This document shows positions 1 through 7,272 of a DNA stretch of 10,009 nucleotides, piece after piece. A program made the translations under genes and the position numbers. Below the pieces are notes generated by a model. It did not search any database, was not told where the DNA came from, and saw only the letters and a program-made list of their open reading frames with translations. This DNA is from an uncultured Brevundimonas sp. (GTDB lineage: Bacteria; Pseudomonadota; Alphaproteobacteria; Caulobacterales; Caulobacteraceae). Within the stretch, counting starts at the first letter, position 1; each line of letters begins with the position of its first letter. The DNA is taken from the NCBI GenBank assembly GCA_946481405.1, contig CAMLNY010000015.1, positions 1-10,009 of the forward strand, read 5' to 3'.

Positions 1-88
1 CGTCCGTCGCGCCCGCAAGCTGGCCCGCAAGCGTATGCAGCGCGAAGGCCTGCTGCCGGCTCCGAAGCCCCGCGCCCCGCGCGGCTGA
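1..88 (+). CDS. rpsU: 30S ribosomal protein S21, C-terminal end (partial)
   Basis: The window opens inside a plus-strand gene. Only its last 28 codons and the TGA stop are present. The visible tail is strongly basic, with the motif RRARKLARKRMQREGL followed by a proline-rich end (LLPAPKPRAPRG). Alphaproteobacterial S21 proteins end in this style: an Arg/Lys-rich helix and then a Pro-rich tail. S21 is a small protein of the 30S subunit that helps in translation initiation. A strong intrinsic terminator follows the stop directly, as expected for a short, highly expressed ribosomal gene. The identification rests on this tail alone. Another small basic RNA-binding protein cannot be excluded. Confidence 0.72.
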   Translation, partial: VRRARKLARKRMQREGLLPAPKPRAPRG

Positions 89-111
89 TTTCGGTCAGAC
101 ACTGAATAATG

Positions 112-144
112 AAAAGGCCGCCCTTCGGGGCGGCCTTTTTGTTT
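112..144 (+). terminator. Rho-independent terminator after rpsU, probably bidirectional
   Basis: There is a perfect 12-bp stem (112-123 with 128-139) closed by a TTCG loop. C(UUCG)G is an extra-stable tetraloop. The run TTTTTGTTT follows on the plus strand. The hairpin lies 23 bases after the rpsU-like stop. Read on the minus strand, the same hairpin is followed by TTTTCATTATT and sits 24 bases beyond the natB stop. It can therefore end both converging transcripts. Confidence 0.93.
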
Positions 145-167
145 GCCTGAAAAGCTGGGGAGCGGCC

Positions 168-1553
168 TTACCGCCCCCCTCCGCTGATCGCTTGGCCGAA
201 GCTCTTCCAGCTCAGCTTCACGTCGGACAGGGCCCCGGCGCGGAACGCCCGTCCGGCCAGCCAGACCATCAGCAACGCCACGACGAACATGCCCGCCATC
301 GTCCCGATGATCTCGATCAGCGGCGGCCCCGACGGCGCACGTGCGCTCATGAGGAACGGGGTGAAGAAAGGCACCCAGCTCAGGAACTTCACCGCAGGCG
401 CATCCGGGTTCACCAGCGCCATCTGCACGACCAGCAGCGGCACGACGAGAACCATCATGATCGGCCCCATCAGGGTCTGGGCGTCGCGCGGCGTCTCGCA
501 GAAGGCCCCGATGGCCGCGAACAGCACCGCGTACATCAGGTATCCGCCGACGATGTAGCCGATGAAGTAGACGATGAGCCCGTCGCGCATCAGCACCTCG
601 GCCACGTCCGCCGCCGTCGAGGGCGCCGCCGTGATCAGGCCTGCGGCCCCGATGCCGCCCCAGACGATCAGCACTGACAAGGTCAGGAAGGCCACGCCCA
701 GCACCTTGCCGGTCAGTATCTCCGTCGCCGAGGCCGACGACAGCAGCACCTCCAGGATCTTGTTCGACTTCTCCTCCATCACGCTGTTGAGCAGGATCGA
801 GGCGCCCGTGATGATCAACGACCAAAGGATGAAGCTGAAGGCCAGGCCGATGATGCCCGGCAGACGGTCCTTGAACGACACCTCTCCGCCGCTCGCCGAA
901 CGGGGCGAAAAGACGCTGATGTCGGGCCGGAAGGCGTCGACCCTCTCGACCACGGCCGCGTCGATCCCCGCCTCGCGCAGGACCGCGTCGCGGTTCTCGT
1001 CTTTCAGGGCCCGGCGCACGAAGTCCTCGACCGTGTCGTCGGTGGCTCGCGCCGACCAGACCCGCGCGGCCGGCCCTTCCGGCGTGCGGGTCAGGAAGAC
1101 GACGGCGTCCAGCCGTTGTTCCTTGGGGGTGTCGTCAGTCAGATAGCGCCGCACGACGGCCTCCTGCGCATCGCCCGGCCGGGCCGACGCCAGATCGGCC
1201 GGGGCGTCGACGAAACGCATCCGCTGGCGGCCCATGGAGGCGATAGCGCTCTGCGCCGCGCCCGGAGGCGCTCCCGACGAGGCGGCGGCCTTCTCCGCGG
1301 CCTCCCGCATCCGCTCCGCCTGCCGTTCGGTGTCGGCGGCCAGAAGCCCCTTCACGGCGGCGGCCAGACCCGTCGCCTCCGGTCCTTCCTCGATCAGGAC
1401 CACCGCCCGGACGGGATCGGCGCCGCGCATCAACAGGGGCACGGCTCCGCCCAGTACGGCGAACAGGGGGAAGGCCAGCAGCGACAGCCAGAAGCCCACC
1501 GTCTTGGCGTAGGCCATGAACTCGCGTTGGGCGATCAGAAGGATGCGGTTCAT
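168..1553 (-). CDS. natB: ABC-2 type exporter permease (NatB/YhaP family)
   Basis: This is the membrane subunit of an ABC exporter, 461 residues. One membrane segment lies at about 20-42. A soluble, presumably extracytoplasmic domain follows (about 45-230, rich in Ala, Arg and Asp). Five more hydrophobic segments lie at about 232-256, 284-306, 325-350, 362-382 and 413-435. The stretch EEKSNKILEVLLSS (260-273), between the second and third segments, is the hallmark of the NatB-like ABC-2 permease family. I chose ATG 1553 because it overlaps the natA stop as ATGA and has GGAGG seven bases upstream. The open frame continues upstream only as an antisense-like shadow of natA. In Bacillus subtilis, NatAB exports sodium ions. 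The substrate here cannot be read from sequence, and family members also handle other compounds. The partner is the ATPase immediately upstream. Confidence 0.9.
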   Translation of the reverse strand: MNRILLIAQREFMAYAKTVGFWLSLLAFPLFAVLGGAVPLLMRGADPVRAVVLIEEGPEATGLAAAVKGLLAADTERQAERMREAAEKAAASSGAPPGAAQSAIASMGRQRMRFVDAPADLASARPGDAQEAVVRRYLTDDTPKEQRLDAVVFLTRTPEGPAARVWSARATDDTVEDFVRRALKDENRDAVLREAGIDAAVVERVDAFRPDISVFSPRSASGGEVSFKDRLPGIIGLAFSFILWSLIITGASILLNSVMEEKSNKILEVLLSSASATEILTGKVLGVAFLTLSVLIVWGGIGAAGLITAAPSTAADVAEVLMRDGLIVYFIGYIVGGYLMYAVLFAAIGAFCETPRDAQTLMGPIMMVLVVPLLVVQMALVNPDAPAVKFLSWVPFFTPFLMSARAPSGPPLIEIIGTMAGMFVVALLMVWLAGRAFRAGALSDVKLSWKSFGQAISGGGR

Positions 1554-2515
1554 CGGGCGGCCTCCGTGTTGGTGCTCGGTCGCGCCACGCTCTGGTCCTG
1601 GTCGGGATGGTCTCCGGTCAGGTCGATGAAGGCGTCGTGCAGGGTCGGCTCCTTCAGCTCGAACCGGCGTACGTCCAGCCCGCTGATGAAGGCCGTCTTC
1701 AGCGCCTCCTGCCCCCCTGCCCCGCTCGCCAGCGCGCCCTTCAGCACCCGAACCCCGCCGTTGTCCGACACGACCTCGACCCCGGTCACGCCCGGCAGGG
1801 CCGCCACGGCCTCGGGCGTGATCTCGCCTTCCAATTCCAGGAACCGGCGCGAGGTCGCCCGCGCCTCGGCCACCGTGCCGTCGAAGGCCTTGCGGCCCCG
1901 CGCCATCAGCACGACCTGATCGCACAGCCGCTCGGCGTGCTGCATGACATGGGTGGAGAACAGGACTGTGGCTCCATTGGCCGCCAGATCGCGGATCACC
2001 GCCTCCAGCCCCTGCTGGTTGACCGGATCGAGGCCGCTGAACGGCTCGTCCAGGATGACGAACTCCGGCCGATGCACGACCGAGGCGATCAGCTGAACCT
2101 TCTGGGCCATCCCCTTGGACAGCTCCTTCATCTTCTTCTTTTGCGAGGCGCCCAGCCCTTGGGCCACCAGCATCTCGCGCGCCCGCTTCCGCCCTTCGCC
2201 GGCCGGCAGACCCTTCAGCGAGCCGAAGAAGGAAATCGCCTCCACCGGCGTCATCTTCTTGTAGAGGCCGCGCTCTTCCGGGAGGAAGCCGATCCGGTCG
2301 CGCACCTTGCGCCCGTCCGAGGCGCCGAGGATCTCGATCCGCCCTTCCGTCGCCGGCTGCAGCCCCAGAATCATGCGGATGGTCGAGGTCTTGCCCGCCC
2401 CGTTCGGCCCCAGAAAGCCGCAGATCGCGCCCTTCCGGACCTGGAAACTGACGTCGCGCACGGCCTGAAAATCACCGTAGCGCTTGCTCACGCCCTCGAG
2501 CGTCAAGGCCGCCAT
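1550..2515 (-). CDS. natA: ABC transporter ATP-binding protein (NatA/YhaQ family)
   Basis: This is the cytoplasmic ATPase that drives the adjacent permease, 321 residues. Walker A is GPNGAGKT (36-43). The Q-loop region reads GFLPEERGLY (76-85), with Glu80 where many ABC ATPases have Gln. The signature is LSKGMAQK (132-139), a relaxed form of LSGGQ. Walker B is FVILDEP (152-158), with catalytic Glu157. The D-loop is SGLD (160-163) and the switch His is H189. The PEERGLY and LSKGM forms are usual in the NatA-like branch, so they are not signs of decay. The C-terminal 110 residues form the family's regulatory-type extension. ATG 2515 is preferred because a G-rich Shine-Dalgarno stretch (AGGGGGGAAGA) precedes it. 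A GTG directly before it, or an ATG 13 codons upstream, is possible. Its stop overlaps the natB start, so the two are translationally coupled. Confidence 0.93.
   Translation of the reverse strand: MAALTLEGVSKRYGDFQAVRDVSFQVRKGAICGFLGPNGAGKTSTIRMILGLQPATEGRIEILGASDGRKVRDRIGFLPEERGLYKKMTPVEAISFFGSLKGLPAGEGRKRAREMLVAQGLGASQKKKMKELSKGMAQKVQLIASVVHRPEFVILDEPFSGLDPVNQQGLEAVIRDLAANGATVLFSTHVMQHAERLCDQVVLMARGRKAFDGTVAEARATSRRFLELEGEITPEAVAALPGVTGVEVVSDNGGVRVLKGALASGAGGQEALKTAFISGLDVRRFELKEPTLHDAFIDLTGDHPDQDQSVARPSTNTEAAR
1561..1565 (-). promoter_or_regulatory. Ribosome binding site of natB inside natA
   Basis: GGAGG on the minus strand lies seven bases before the natB ATG at 1553, within the last codons of natA. 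It fixes the permease start and points to coupled translation of the pair. Confidence 0.7.
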
Positions 2516-2518
2516 CAC

Positions 2519-2529
2519 TCTTCCCCCCT
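2519..2529 (-). promoter_or_regulatory. Ribosome binding site of natA
   Basis: On the minus strand, AGGGGGGAAGA ends three bases before ATG 2515. It supports initiation at MAALTLEG rather than at the ATG 13 codons further upstream. The core may be either the G run or the GGAAG, which overlap. Confidence 0.5.
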
Positions 2530-2597
2530 CGTTACTGACTCGAAGGGGTAGCAAAGGACGCTTTACATGGGAACCGGATTCGCTGTCGCGCCCGCGA

Positions 2598-3218
2598 TCA
2601 GCCCAGGTTCGGTTCGCCGGCCACGACCTGGAAGGTCTGGCCCACGACCCGGGCCGGGTTCACCTGCGCCCCGCCGCGACGCACCTCGAAATGCAGGTGC
2701 GGGCCGGTCGAGTAGCCGGTGGAGCCCACCAGACCGATCCGCTCGCCGGCCAGAACCCGGTCGCGCGAGGCCACGTCGATCCGCGACAGATGAGCGTAGA
2801 GGGTCGTCATCCCGTTCGGGTGCCGCATCTCGATGAAGTTGCCGTATCCCTCGGGCTGGTGGCCGATACGGATGATCTCGCCCTCGGCCGCCGAATAGAC
2901 GGTCGTGCCCCGGGGCGCGGCGATGTCGACGCCCTTGTGCATCCGTGCGCCGCGTTCGCCGCCCAGACGGCGCATGCCGAAGCGGGAGTTGATGGCGAAG
3001 CCCGGCACCGGCTCGACGAAGGTCATCGGTCGCATCAGCGGACCGGCCGGCTCGGCCACGGCCGTCACCGGCGGCAGCTCAGGAAGAGCCTGGGTCTGGA
3101 TGTCCGGTTCCGGATCCGCTGGCGCCATCGCCATGGCCAGGACCGCGACGCCGATCAGGGCGCCGGTCTGGCCGGATTGGATGAGAAGGGCACGGGCGGT
3201 CGGAAACAGTCGGCGCAT
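2598..3218 (-). CDS. M23 family metallopeptidase (LytM-type peptidoglycan hydrolase)
   Basis: This protein is predicted to cut peptide cross-links of peptidoglycan in the periplasm; it has 206 residues. A short basic N-terminus and a hydrophobic segment (about 18-33) form a signal anchor or uncleaved signal peptide. A Pro/Ala-rich linker (34-70) follows. The LytM domain covers about 75-195. All zinc and catalytic residues are visible: His94 and Asp98 in HKGVDIA, His143 in YAH, and His174 and His176 in PHLHFEVR. It should therefore be active rather than a degenerate activator of the EnvC/NlpD kind. There is no LysM or coiled-coil domain, so it is a minimal member. ATG 3218 is the only plausible start in frame, because everything upstream lacks ATG or GTG until the shadow of the next gene. 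The Shine-Dalgarno match there is poor. It is followed 82 bases later by natA. Confidence 0.9.
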   Translation of the reverse strand: MRRLFPTARALLIQSGQTGALIGVAVLAMAMAPADPEPDIQTQALPELPPVTAVAEPAGPLMRPMTFVEPVPGFAINSRFGMRRLGGERGARMHKGVDIAAPRGTTVYSAAEGEIIRIGHQPEGYGNFIEMRHPNGMTTLYAHLSRIDVASRDRVLAGERIGLVGSTGYSTGPHLHFEVRRGGAQVNPARVVGQTFQVVAGEPNLG

Positions 3219-3380
3219 GAAGTCGTCGGCTTGGTGGCGCTTTTCGAGAAGCTGTGGACGCCGGTGGGCGCGGGTCCGGGACCGGCGCGCGCTTCGGCGA
3301 ACGGCCGTATTAACGACTGATGGGGCGACTTTGGGGCGCGCGGTGGGACAGGGCGCCGCACCCGGGAACCGACCAAACGA

Positions 3381-3412
3381 AAAGCGCGCCGGCCGCGAGG
3401 CCGACGCGCTTT
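3381..3412 (-). terminator. Rho-independent terminator after the GDSL autotransporter gene
   Basis: A 14-bp stem (3381-3394 with 3399-3412) has a four-base loop. Read as minus-strand RNA, every position pairs, including one G-U wobble. Read as plus-strand RNA, the same position is an A-C mismatch. The minus strand continues CTTTTCGTTTGG. The hairpin begins 21 bases after the stop at 3434. All three points assign it to the GDSL gene. It would make the downstream M23 gene need its own promoter. Confidence 0.82.
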
Positions 3413-3433
3413 CCACGGAGCCGGACGAAACGC

Positions 3434-5239
3434 CTAGAGCGGCAGGGTCACCGTGATGCCGCCCATGTGGCTGTCGGCATGGTCGCCGAAGCGGCCGCGA
3501 TAGCCGACCTCGACCTCCAGCGGACCCAACTCGCCGCTCAGCCCGGCCGAGGCCAGGAAAGAACCGCCGAACGGATCCTCGAAGTGACGCGACAGCACCT
3601 GCGCCGGATTGCCGGCGATGCCGACCCGGACGGCGTCGGAGCTGTCGTCCAGGCTGCCGCGATAGCCGCCTTCGGCGAAGACGGCGAAGCCGCCCATGTC
3701 GCCCTCGGCCCGCAACGCGACCTCCCCCGTGATGCCCGTGACCGAGCGATCCTTGTAGTCGTAGGCGGCCGCCGCGCCCGTTTCGAAATAGCCGTCGACA
3801 TCGGAGTTGGCCCAGGTCACGGCCACGCGCGGCGACACGTCGATGCCGCCGGCGTCGAACCACATGCCGCCCTGGATGCGGGCGCCGGCGCTGGTGCCGC
3901 GCGTCTCGCCCATCTGGACGATCGGCGCGAGCGCGCTGATGCGGCGGATGTTGCTGTAGTCGTCGCTGGCCACGCCGCCGGCGACGTTGATGAAGGTCGA
4001 GCCCGAACGGATGCCGAAATAGGCGTCGACGGCCAGGGTGCGCAGGTCGAAGCTGGTCGGACCCGACGTCACGTCGGCGTCGCGCCAGCTGCCGGCCAGA
4101 CCCACACGCCACCGCTCGGTCCCCGACTCCATCCGCATCTCGGCGCCGATGCCTTCCGACTCGGCCGAGGCCACGGTGCCCCGCGCATCGGTTTCGCTGC
4201 GGTCATAGAGGCCGCCGACCGAGAGCGAGGTCCCCTCCTCCCAGGCCGCATGGCCCGACAGACGGGCGCTGGACGCATCCAGCGCGTCCTCGCGGTGGCG
4301 ATAGGCGGTCTCGCCCTGCAGGGTCGAACCGGCCGCCCGGTCGCCGTAGTAGAGGTAATCGTTGGCCAGGGTGGCGATCAGCCGGTGACCGGCCGCCGTC
4401 GGGTGCACCCCGTCCCAGTACAGATAGCTGTCCGGATTGGCGCAGACGCTCGTCCCGGTGAAGCAGGACTCGGTCACATTGGTCAGGCCGAACAGGCCGG
4501 GGCTGCCGGCCAGCAGGTCCGACACCTTGGCCAGGTCGAACAGAATGATGTTGGTGTTCGGCCGGGCGGCGGCGGTCGTCATCAGGGCCGCCTGCAGGCC
4601 GCTGTTGAAGGTCGAACCGGCGTAGTCGGCCAGCGGCGAGGCCGGCGAGGTGCGGAATTGCGGCGTGATGCCCAGTCGCGGCAGGTTGGTGACCAGGATG
4701 GTCCCCGCACCCCGGCTCGCGATGTCGTTGACGATGAAGTTGATGTCGTTGACGGCCGCGGTCAGGGTCGGCGCAATCGCGGCGGTCGGCGCGGGCGACG
4801 CCCCCGCGGCCGGCATGGCCTGGAAGATGTTGTTGGCGCCGCCCAGGACGCTGACCAGATCGCGCGGCCCGAAGGTCCCGCCGGCGCCGGTGTAGCTCGT
4901 CAGTTGCTGGCGCATGCCCGGCGGGAAGGCGACATTGTTGTCGGTTCGCGAGCCGCCGTAGGCGAAGTTGATGCTGCCGGTCACTGAGCCGTTGAAGTTG
5001 GCGGCCGTGAAGCCCAGCAGTTCAGTGAACACCGGCCCGTTCGAGAACCGGCCCTGGAAGTACGGCGGCGATGTCGGCTGGGTGTTGCCGCTGGCGCGAT
5101 ACAGGTTGCCGTTGTCGCTAAGCGAGTCGCCGAACACCACCAGCCGGCTGTAGGACTGGGCCGAGGCCGTCGTGGCGAGCGTGGCGGATGCGGCGAGCGT
5201 CAGCGCAGCCAGGGCTGCGCCGCGAAGATAGCGTGACAT
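3434..5239 (-). CDS. GDSL esterase/lipase autotransporter (type Va, EstA-like)
   Basis: This is a surface-displayed or secreted ester hydrolase, 601 residues. The signal peptide covers residues 1-27, with a likely cut after ASA27. The SGNH/GDSL passenger spans about 30-300. Block I is VFGDSLSDNGN with nucleophile Ser39. Block II is NFAYGGS with Gly95/Gly96. Block III is GGANN with Asn136, where most relatives have GxND. Block V is DGVH with Asp276 and His279. Cys259 and Cys266 are close enough for a disulfide. Residues about 310-601 alternate polar and hydrophobic stretches, as in a 12-strand autotransporter barrel. They end in VTLPL, with Leu last instead of the usual Phe or Trp. ATG 5239 has an excellent GGGAGGA site and starts a clean signal peptide, so the ATG 15 codons upstream is rejected. 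The family resembles Pseudomonas EstA. The true substrate is unknown. Confidence 0.92.
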   Translation of the reverse strand: MSRYLRGAALAALTLAASATLATTASAQSYSRLVVFGDSLSDNGNLYRASGNTQPTSPPYFQGRFSNGPVFTELLGFTAANFNGSVTGSINFAYGGSRTDNNVAFPPGMRQQLTSYTGAGGTFGPRDLVSVLGGANNIFQAMPAAGASPAPTAAIAPTLTAAVNDINFIVNDIASRGAGTILVTNLPRLGITPQFRTSPASPLADYAGSTFNSGLQAALMTTAAARPNTNIILFDLAKVSDLLAGSPGLFGLTNVTESCFTGTSVCANPDSYLYWDGVHPTAAGHRLIATLANDYLYYGDRAAGSTLQGETAYRHREDALDASSARLSGHAAWEEGTSLSVGGLYDRSETDARGTVASAESEGIGAEMRMESGTERWRVGLAGSWRDADVTSGPTSFDLRTLAVDAYFGIRSGSTFINVAGGVASDDYSNIRRISALAPIVQMGETRGTSAGARIQGGMWFDAGGIDVSPRVAVTWANSDVDGYFETGAAAAYDYKDRSVTGITGEVALRAEGDMGGFAVFAEGGYRGSLDDSSDAVRVGIAGNPAQVLSRHFEDPFGGSFLASAGLSGELGPLEVEVGYRGRFGDHADSHMGGITVTLPL

Positions 5240-5243
5240 GGTC

Positions 5244-5250
5244 TTCCTCC
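5244..5250 (-). promoter_or_regulatory. Ribosome binding site of the GDSL autotransporter gene
   Basis: GGAGGAA on the minus strand ends four bases before the ATG at 5239. It decides the start in favour of MSRYLRG, which opens a normal signal peptide. Confidence 0.75.
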
Positions 5251-5329
5251 CTCGGTCGTCGATTCCGCGACCGTTGCGGAACACTCTGCGCCCGTTTTGC
5301 GGGAGCGCAAGATGCCGCCGGGGAAGCTT

Positions 5330-7222
5330 CTAGTGCAGAAGCCGGAAGCGCAGCGTCCCGGCCACACTCTTGAGCACCCGCAGCGCCTGCGGATCGTAAT
5401 CCCGGTCCACGTCCATGATGACGTAGCCGGTCTTTTCGTCCGTCTTCAGGTGCTGGCCCAGAATGTTCAGCCCGGCGGCCGAAAGCTCGCGGTTCAGCTC
5501 GGCCAGAACGCCCGGCTGGTTGCGGTGGATGTGCAGGATGCGATGCCCGCCGGAGACCTCGGTCAGTTGCACGTTCGGCAAGTTGACGCAGAAGGTGGTG
5601 TCGCCCCGGTTCAGATAGCCCAGCAGCCGCTCGGCCGCGAACTCGGCGATGGCCTCCTGCGCCTCCTCGGTCGAGCCCCCGATGTGCGGCGTCAGGATGA
5701 CGTTCTTCAGTCCCATCAGCGGGCTCTCGAACGGATCGGCGTTGGTGCGCGGCTCCTCGGGGAAGACGTCCAGCGCCGCCCCCCCCACGCGTCCGCCCTG
5801 AATGGCCTGGGCCAGGTCGCCGACGTTGACGACATGCCCGCGTGACAGGTTCAGGAACAGCGTCCCCGGCCGCATCATCTGGAACTGGGCCGCCCCGATC
5901 AGGTTGGTATTCTCGCGCCGCCCGTCGACATGCAGCGTCACTACATCCGCCTCGGTCAGCAGGGCGTCCAGCGACCGCATCCGTTTCGCATTGCCCAGCG
6001 CCAGCCGTTCCGACAGGTCGTGGAAGATGACCCGCATCCCCAGAGCTTCGGCCAGCACCGACAGCTGTGACCCGATGGCCCCATAGCCGACGATGCCCAG
6101 CGTCTTGCCGCGCAGCTCGCGCGACCCGTCCGCTGACTTGTTCCACTTGCCGACGTGCATGGCCGCCGATTTGTCGACCACGTCGCGCATCAGGGTGATG
6201 GTCAGGCCGATCGCCAGCTCCACTACGCTCCGGGTGTTCGAATAGGGCGCGTTGAACACCGCGATCCCCCGCTCAGCGCAGGCGTCCAGATCGATCTGGT
6301 TCGTCCCGATGCAGAAGGCCGCCACAGCCAGCAGCCGGTCCGCCGCCTCCAGCACCCGTTCGGTCACATTGGTCTTGGAGCGGATGCCCAGCACATGAAC
6401 GCCCTTGATCGCCGTGATCAGGTCGTCCTCGTCGAGCGCCCCCTTCATCGTCTCGACAGAGTAGCCCGCCTCCTCCAGCCGCTCGACGGCGGCGGGGTGG
6501 ATGTTCTCGAGCAGCAGCATCTTGATCCGACTGCGAGGATACGACCAGCGCCCGGCCAGACCCTCGGCGTGCAGAAGTTCGTCGATCGACTTCGCCTCGC
6601 CGTCCGCCACAGCCACGACCTTCTCCCGCCGAGCGACCTCGGTGAAGGCGTAGAAGCGGTCCGCCGCCCCGGCCAGCTTGACCTCGGCGTCGTTCCAGCC
6701 GTCCCCGACCATCACCACCGGGCCCTTGAGGCCCAGCGCCTTGATCACCGTCGGCTTGCCGTTCTCGTGCGACAGGGGATTGGCTTCATCGACACCGGTG
6801 ACCCGACCGTCGGCGTCATAAACCAGATCGTTGCAGATCACCCGATCCGCCGGAACCTTCAGCCGCTCGGCGATGGGAGCGATGATCTCGCGGAAGCCGC
6901 CGGACAGGATGATGATCTTGTCGGCGTTCTCGTTGAAGAAACGCAGGTTCCGGCGCACCGAGGGCGTACCCTCGTCCAGGATCCGGTCAGCGAGGGTCGC
7001 CACGTGCTCCCGCGTCAACGGCAGCATGGCCAGCCGGGCTCGCAGGGCCTGACCGAAATCCAGCTGGCCCGCCATGGCCCGATCAGTCATCAACGCGATC
7101 TCGGCGCGAACCGCCGCAGCATCGCCATGCCCTTCCAGCGCGATGTCCGCGAGGGCTTCGAGGGTTTCGATGCGCACAAGCGTCGAATCGAAGTCGAAAA
7201 TCAGCGTCGGGGAGGCGGTCAT
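5330..7222 (-). CDS. Phosphoserine phosphatase / D-3-phosphoglycerate dehydrogenase fusion (SerB-SerA)
   Basis: This is a 630-residue bifunctional enzyme of serine biosynthesis. Residues 1 to about 222 form a HAD phosphatase: DFDSTLV (10-16, Asp10 and Asp12), Glu20, Arg61, SGG (107-109), Lys156 and GDGWND (173-178). This matches the minimal phosphoserine phosphatase, without the N-terminal ACT domain of E. coli SerB. After a short linker (about 222-231), residues 232-630 align by eye over their whole length with E. coli SerA: GIRSKT (279-284), FCIGTNQIDLD (303-313), NAD-binding GYGAIG (379-384), and catalytic Arg461, Glu490 and His513 (TPHIGGST). A C-terminal ACT domain (about 560-630) keeps His566, Asn568 and Asn586, the counterparts of the E. 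coli serine-binding residues, so serine feedback is likely. It would carry out steps one and three of the pathway. ATG 7222 has GGGAGG unusually close (one base). No other start fits. Confidence 0.93.
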   Translation of the reverse strand: MTASPTLIFDFDSTLVRIETLEALADIALEGHGDAAAVRAEIALMTDRAMAGQLDFGQALRARLAMLPLTREHVATLADRILDEGTPSVRRNLRFFNENADKIIILSGGFREIIAPIAERLKVPADRVICNDLVYDADGRVTGVDEANPLSHENGKPTVIKALGLKGPVVMVGDGWNDAEVKLAGAADRFYAFTEVARREKVVAVADGEAKSIDELLHAEGLAGRWSYPRSRIKMLLLENIHPAAVERLEEAGYSVETMKGALDEDDLITAIKGVHVLGIRSKTNVTERVLEAADRLLAVAAFCIGTNQIDLDACAERGIAVFNAPYSNTRSVVELAIGLTITLMRDVVDKSAAMHVGKWNKSADGSRELRGKTLGIVGYGAIGSQLSVLAEALGMRVIFHDLSERLALGNAKRMRSLDALLTEADVVTLHVDGRRENTNLIGAAQFQMMRPGTLFLNLSRGHVVNVGDLAQAIQGGRVGGAALDVFPEEPRTNADPFESPLMGLKNVILTPHIGGSTEEAQEAIAEFAAERLLGYLNRGDTTFCVNLPNVQLTEVSGGHRILHIHRNQPGVLAELNRELSAAGLNILGQHLKTDEKTGYVIMDVDRDYDPQALRVLKSVAGTLRFRLLH

Positions 7223-7272
7223 GCCTCCCTTTCGCTCAGCTTCGCACTCGCAGCAACGGCTTTTGTGTCAGG

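Noticed and set aside
1554..1925. N-terminal extension of the natB frame up to 1925
   Set aside because: It lies within natA in another frame, is Arg/Gly-rich, and has no family similarity. The GGAGG and the ATGA overlap fix the start at 1553.
3219..3380. Search for an M23 promoter
   Set aside because: A TTAATAC stretch on the minus strand could serve as a -10 box, but no acceptable -35 box sits at the right distance.
3219..4112. N-terminal extension of the M23 peptidase frame up to 4112
   Set aside because: The extension overlaps the GDSL gene in another frame, crosses the terminator at 3381-3412, and has Arg/Gly-rich low-complexity content. The true protein starts with a hydrophobic anchor at 3218.
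3320..4987. Plus-strand 555-codon frame opposite the GDSL autotransporter
   Set aside because: It is antisense to a gene with a complete catalytic triad, signal peptide and ribosome site. The product has no recognisable domain.
5281..5329. Small hairpins just after the serine fusion stop
   Set aside because: The best stem on the minus strand is about seven base pairs with a bulge, and no U-run follows. I cannot support a terminator. Read-through into the GDSL gene remains possible.
5118..6146. Long minus-strand frame overlapping the serine fusion and the GDSL start
   Set aside because: It is a shadow in a different frame from two well-supported genes. Its composition is Arg/Gly/Ala-rich without motifs.
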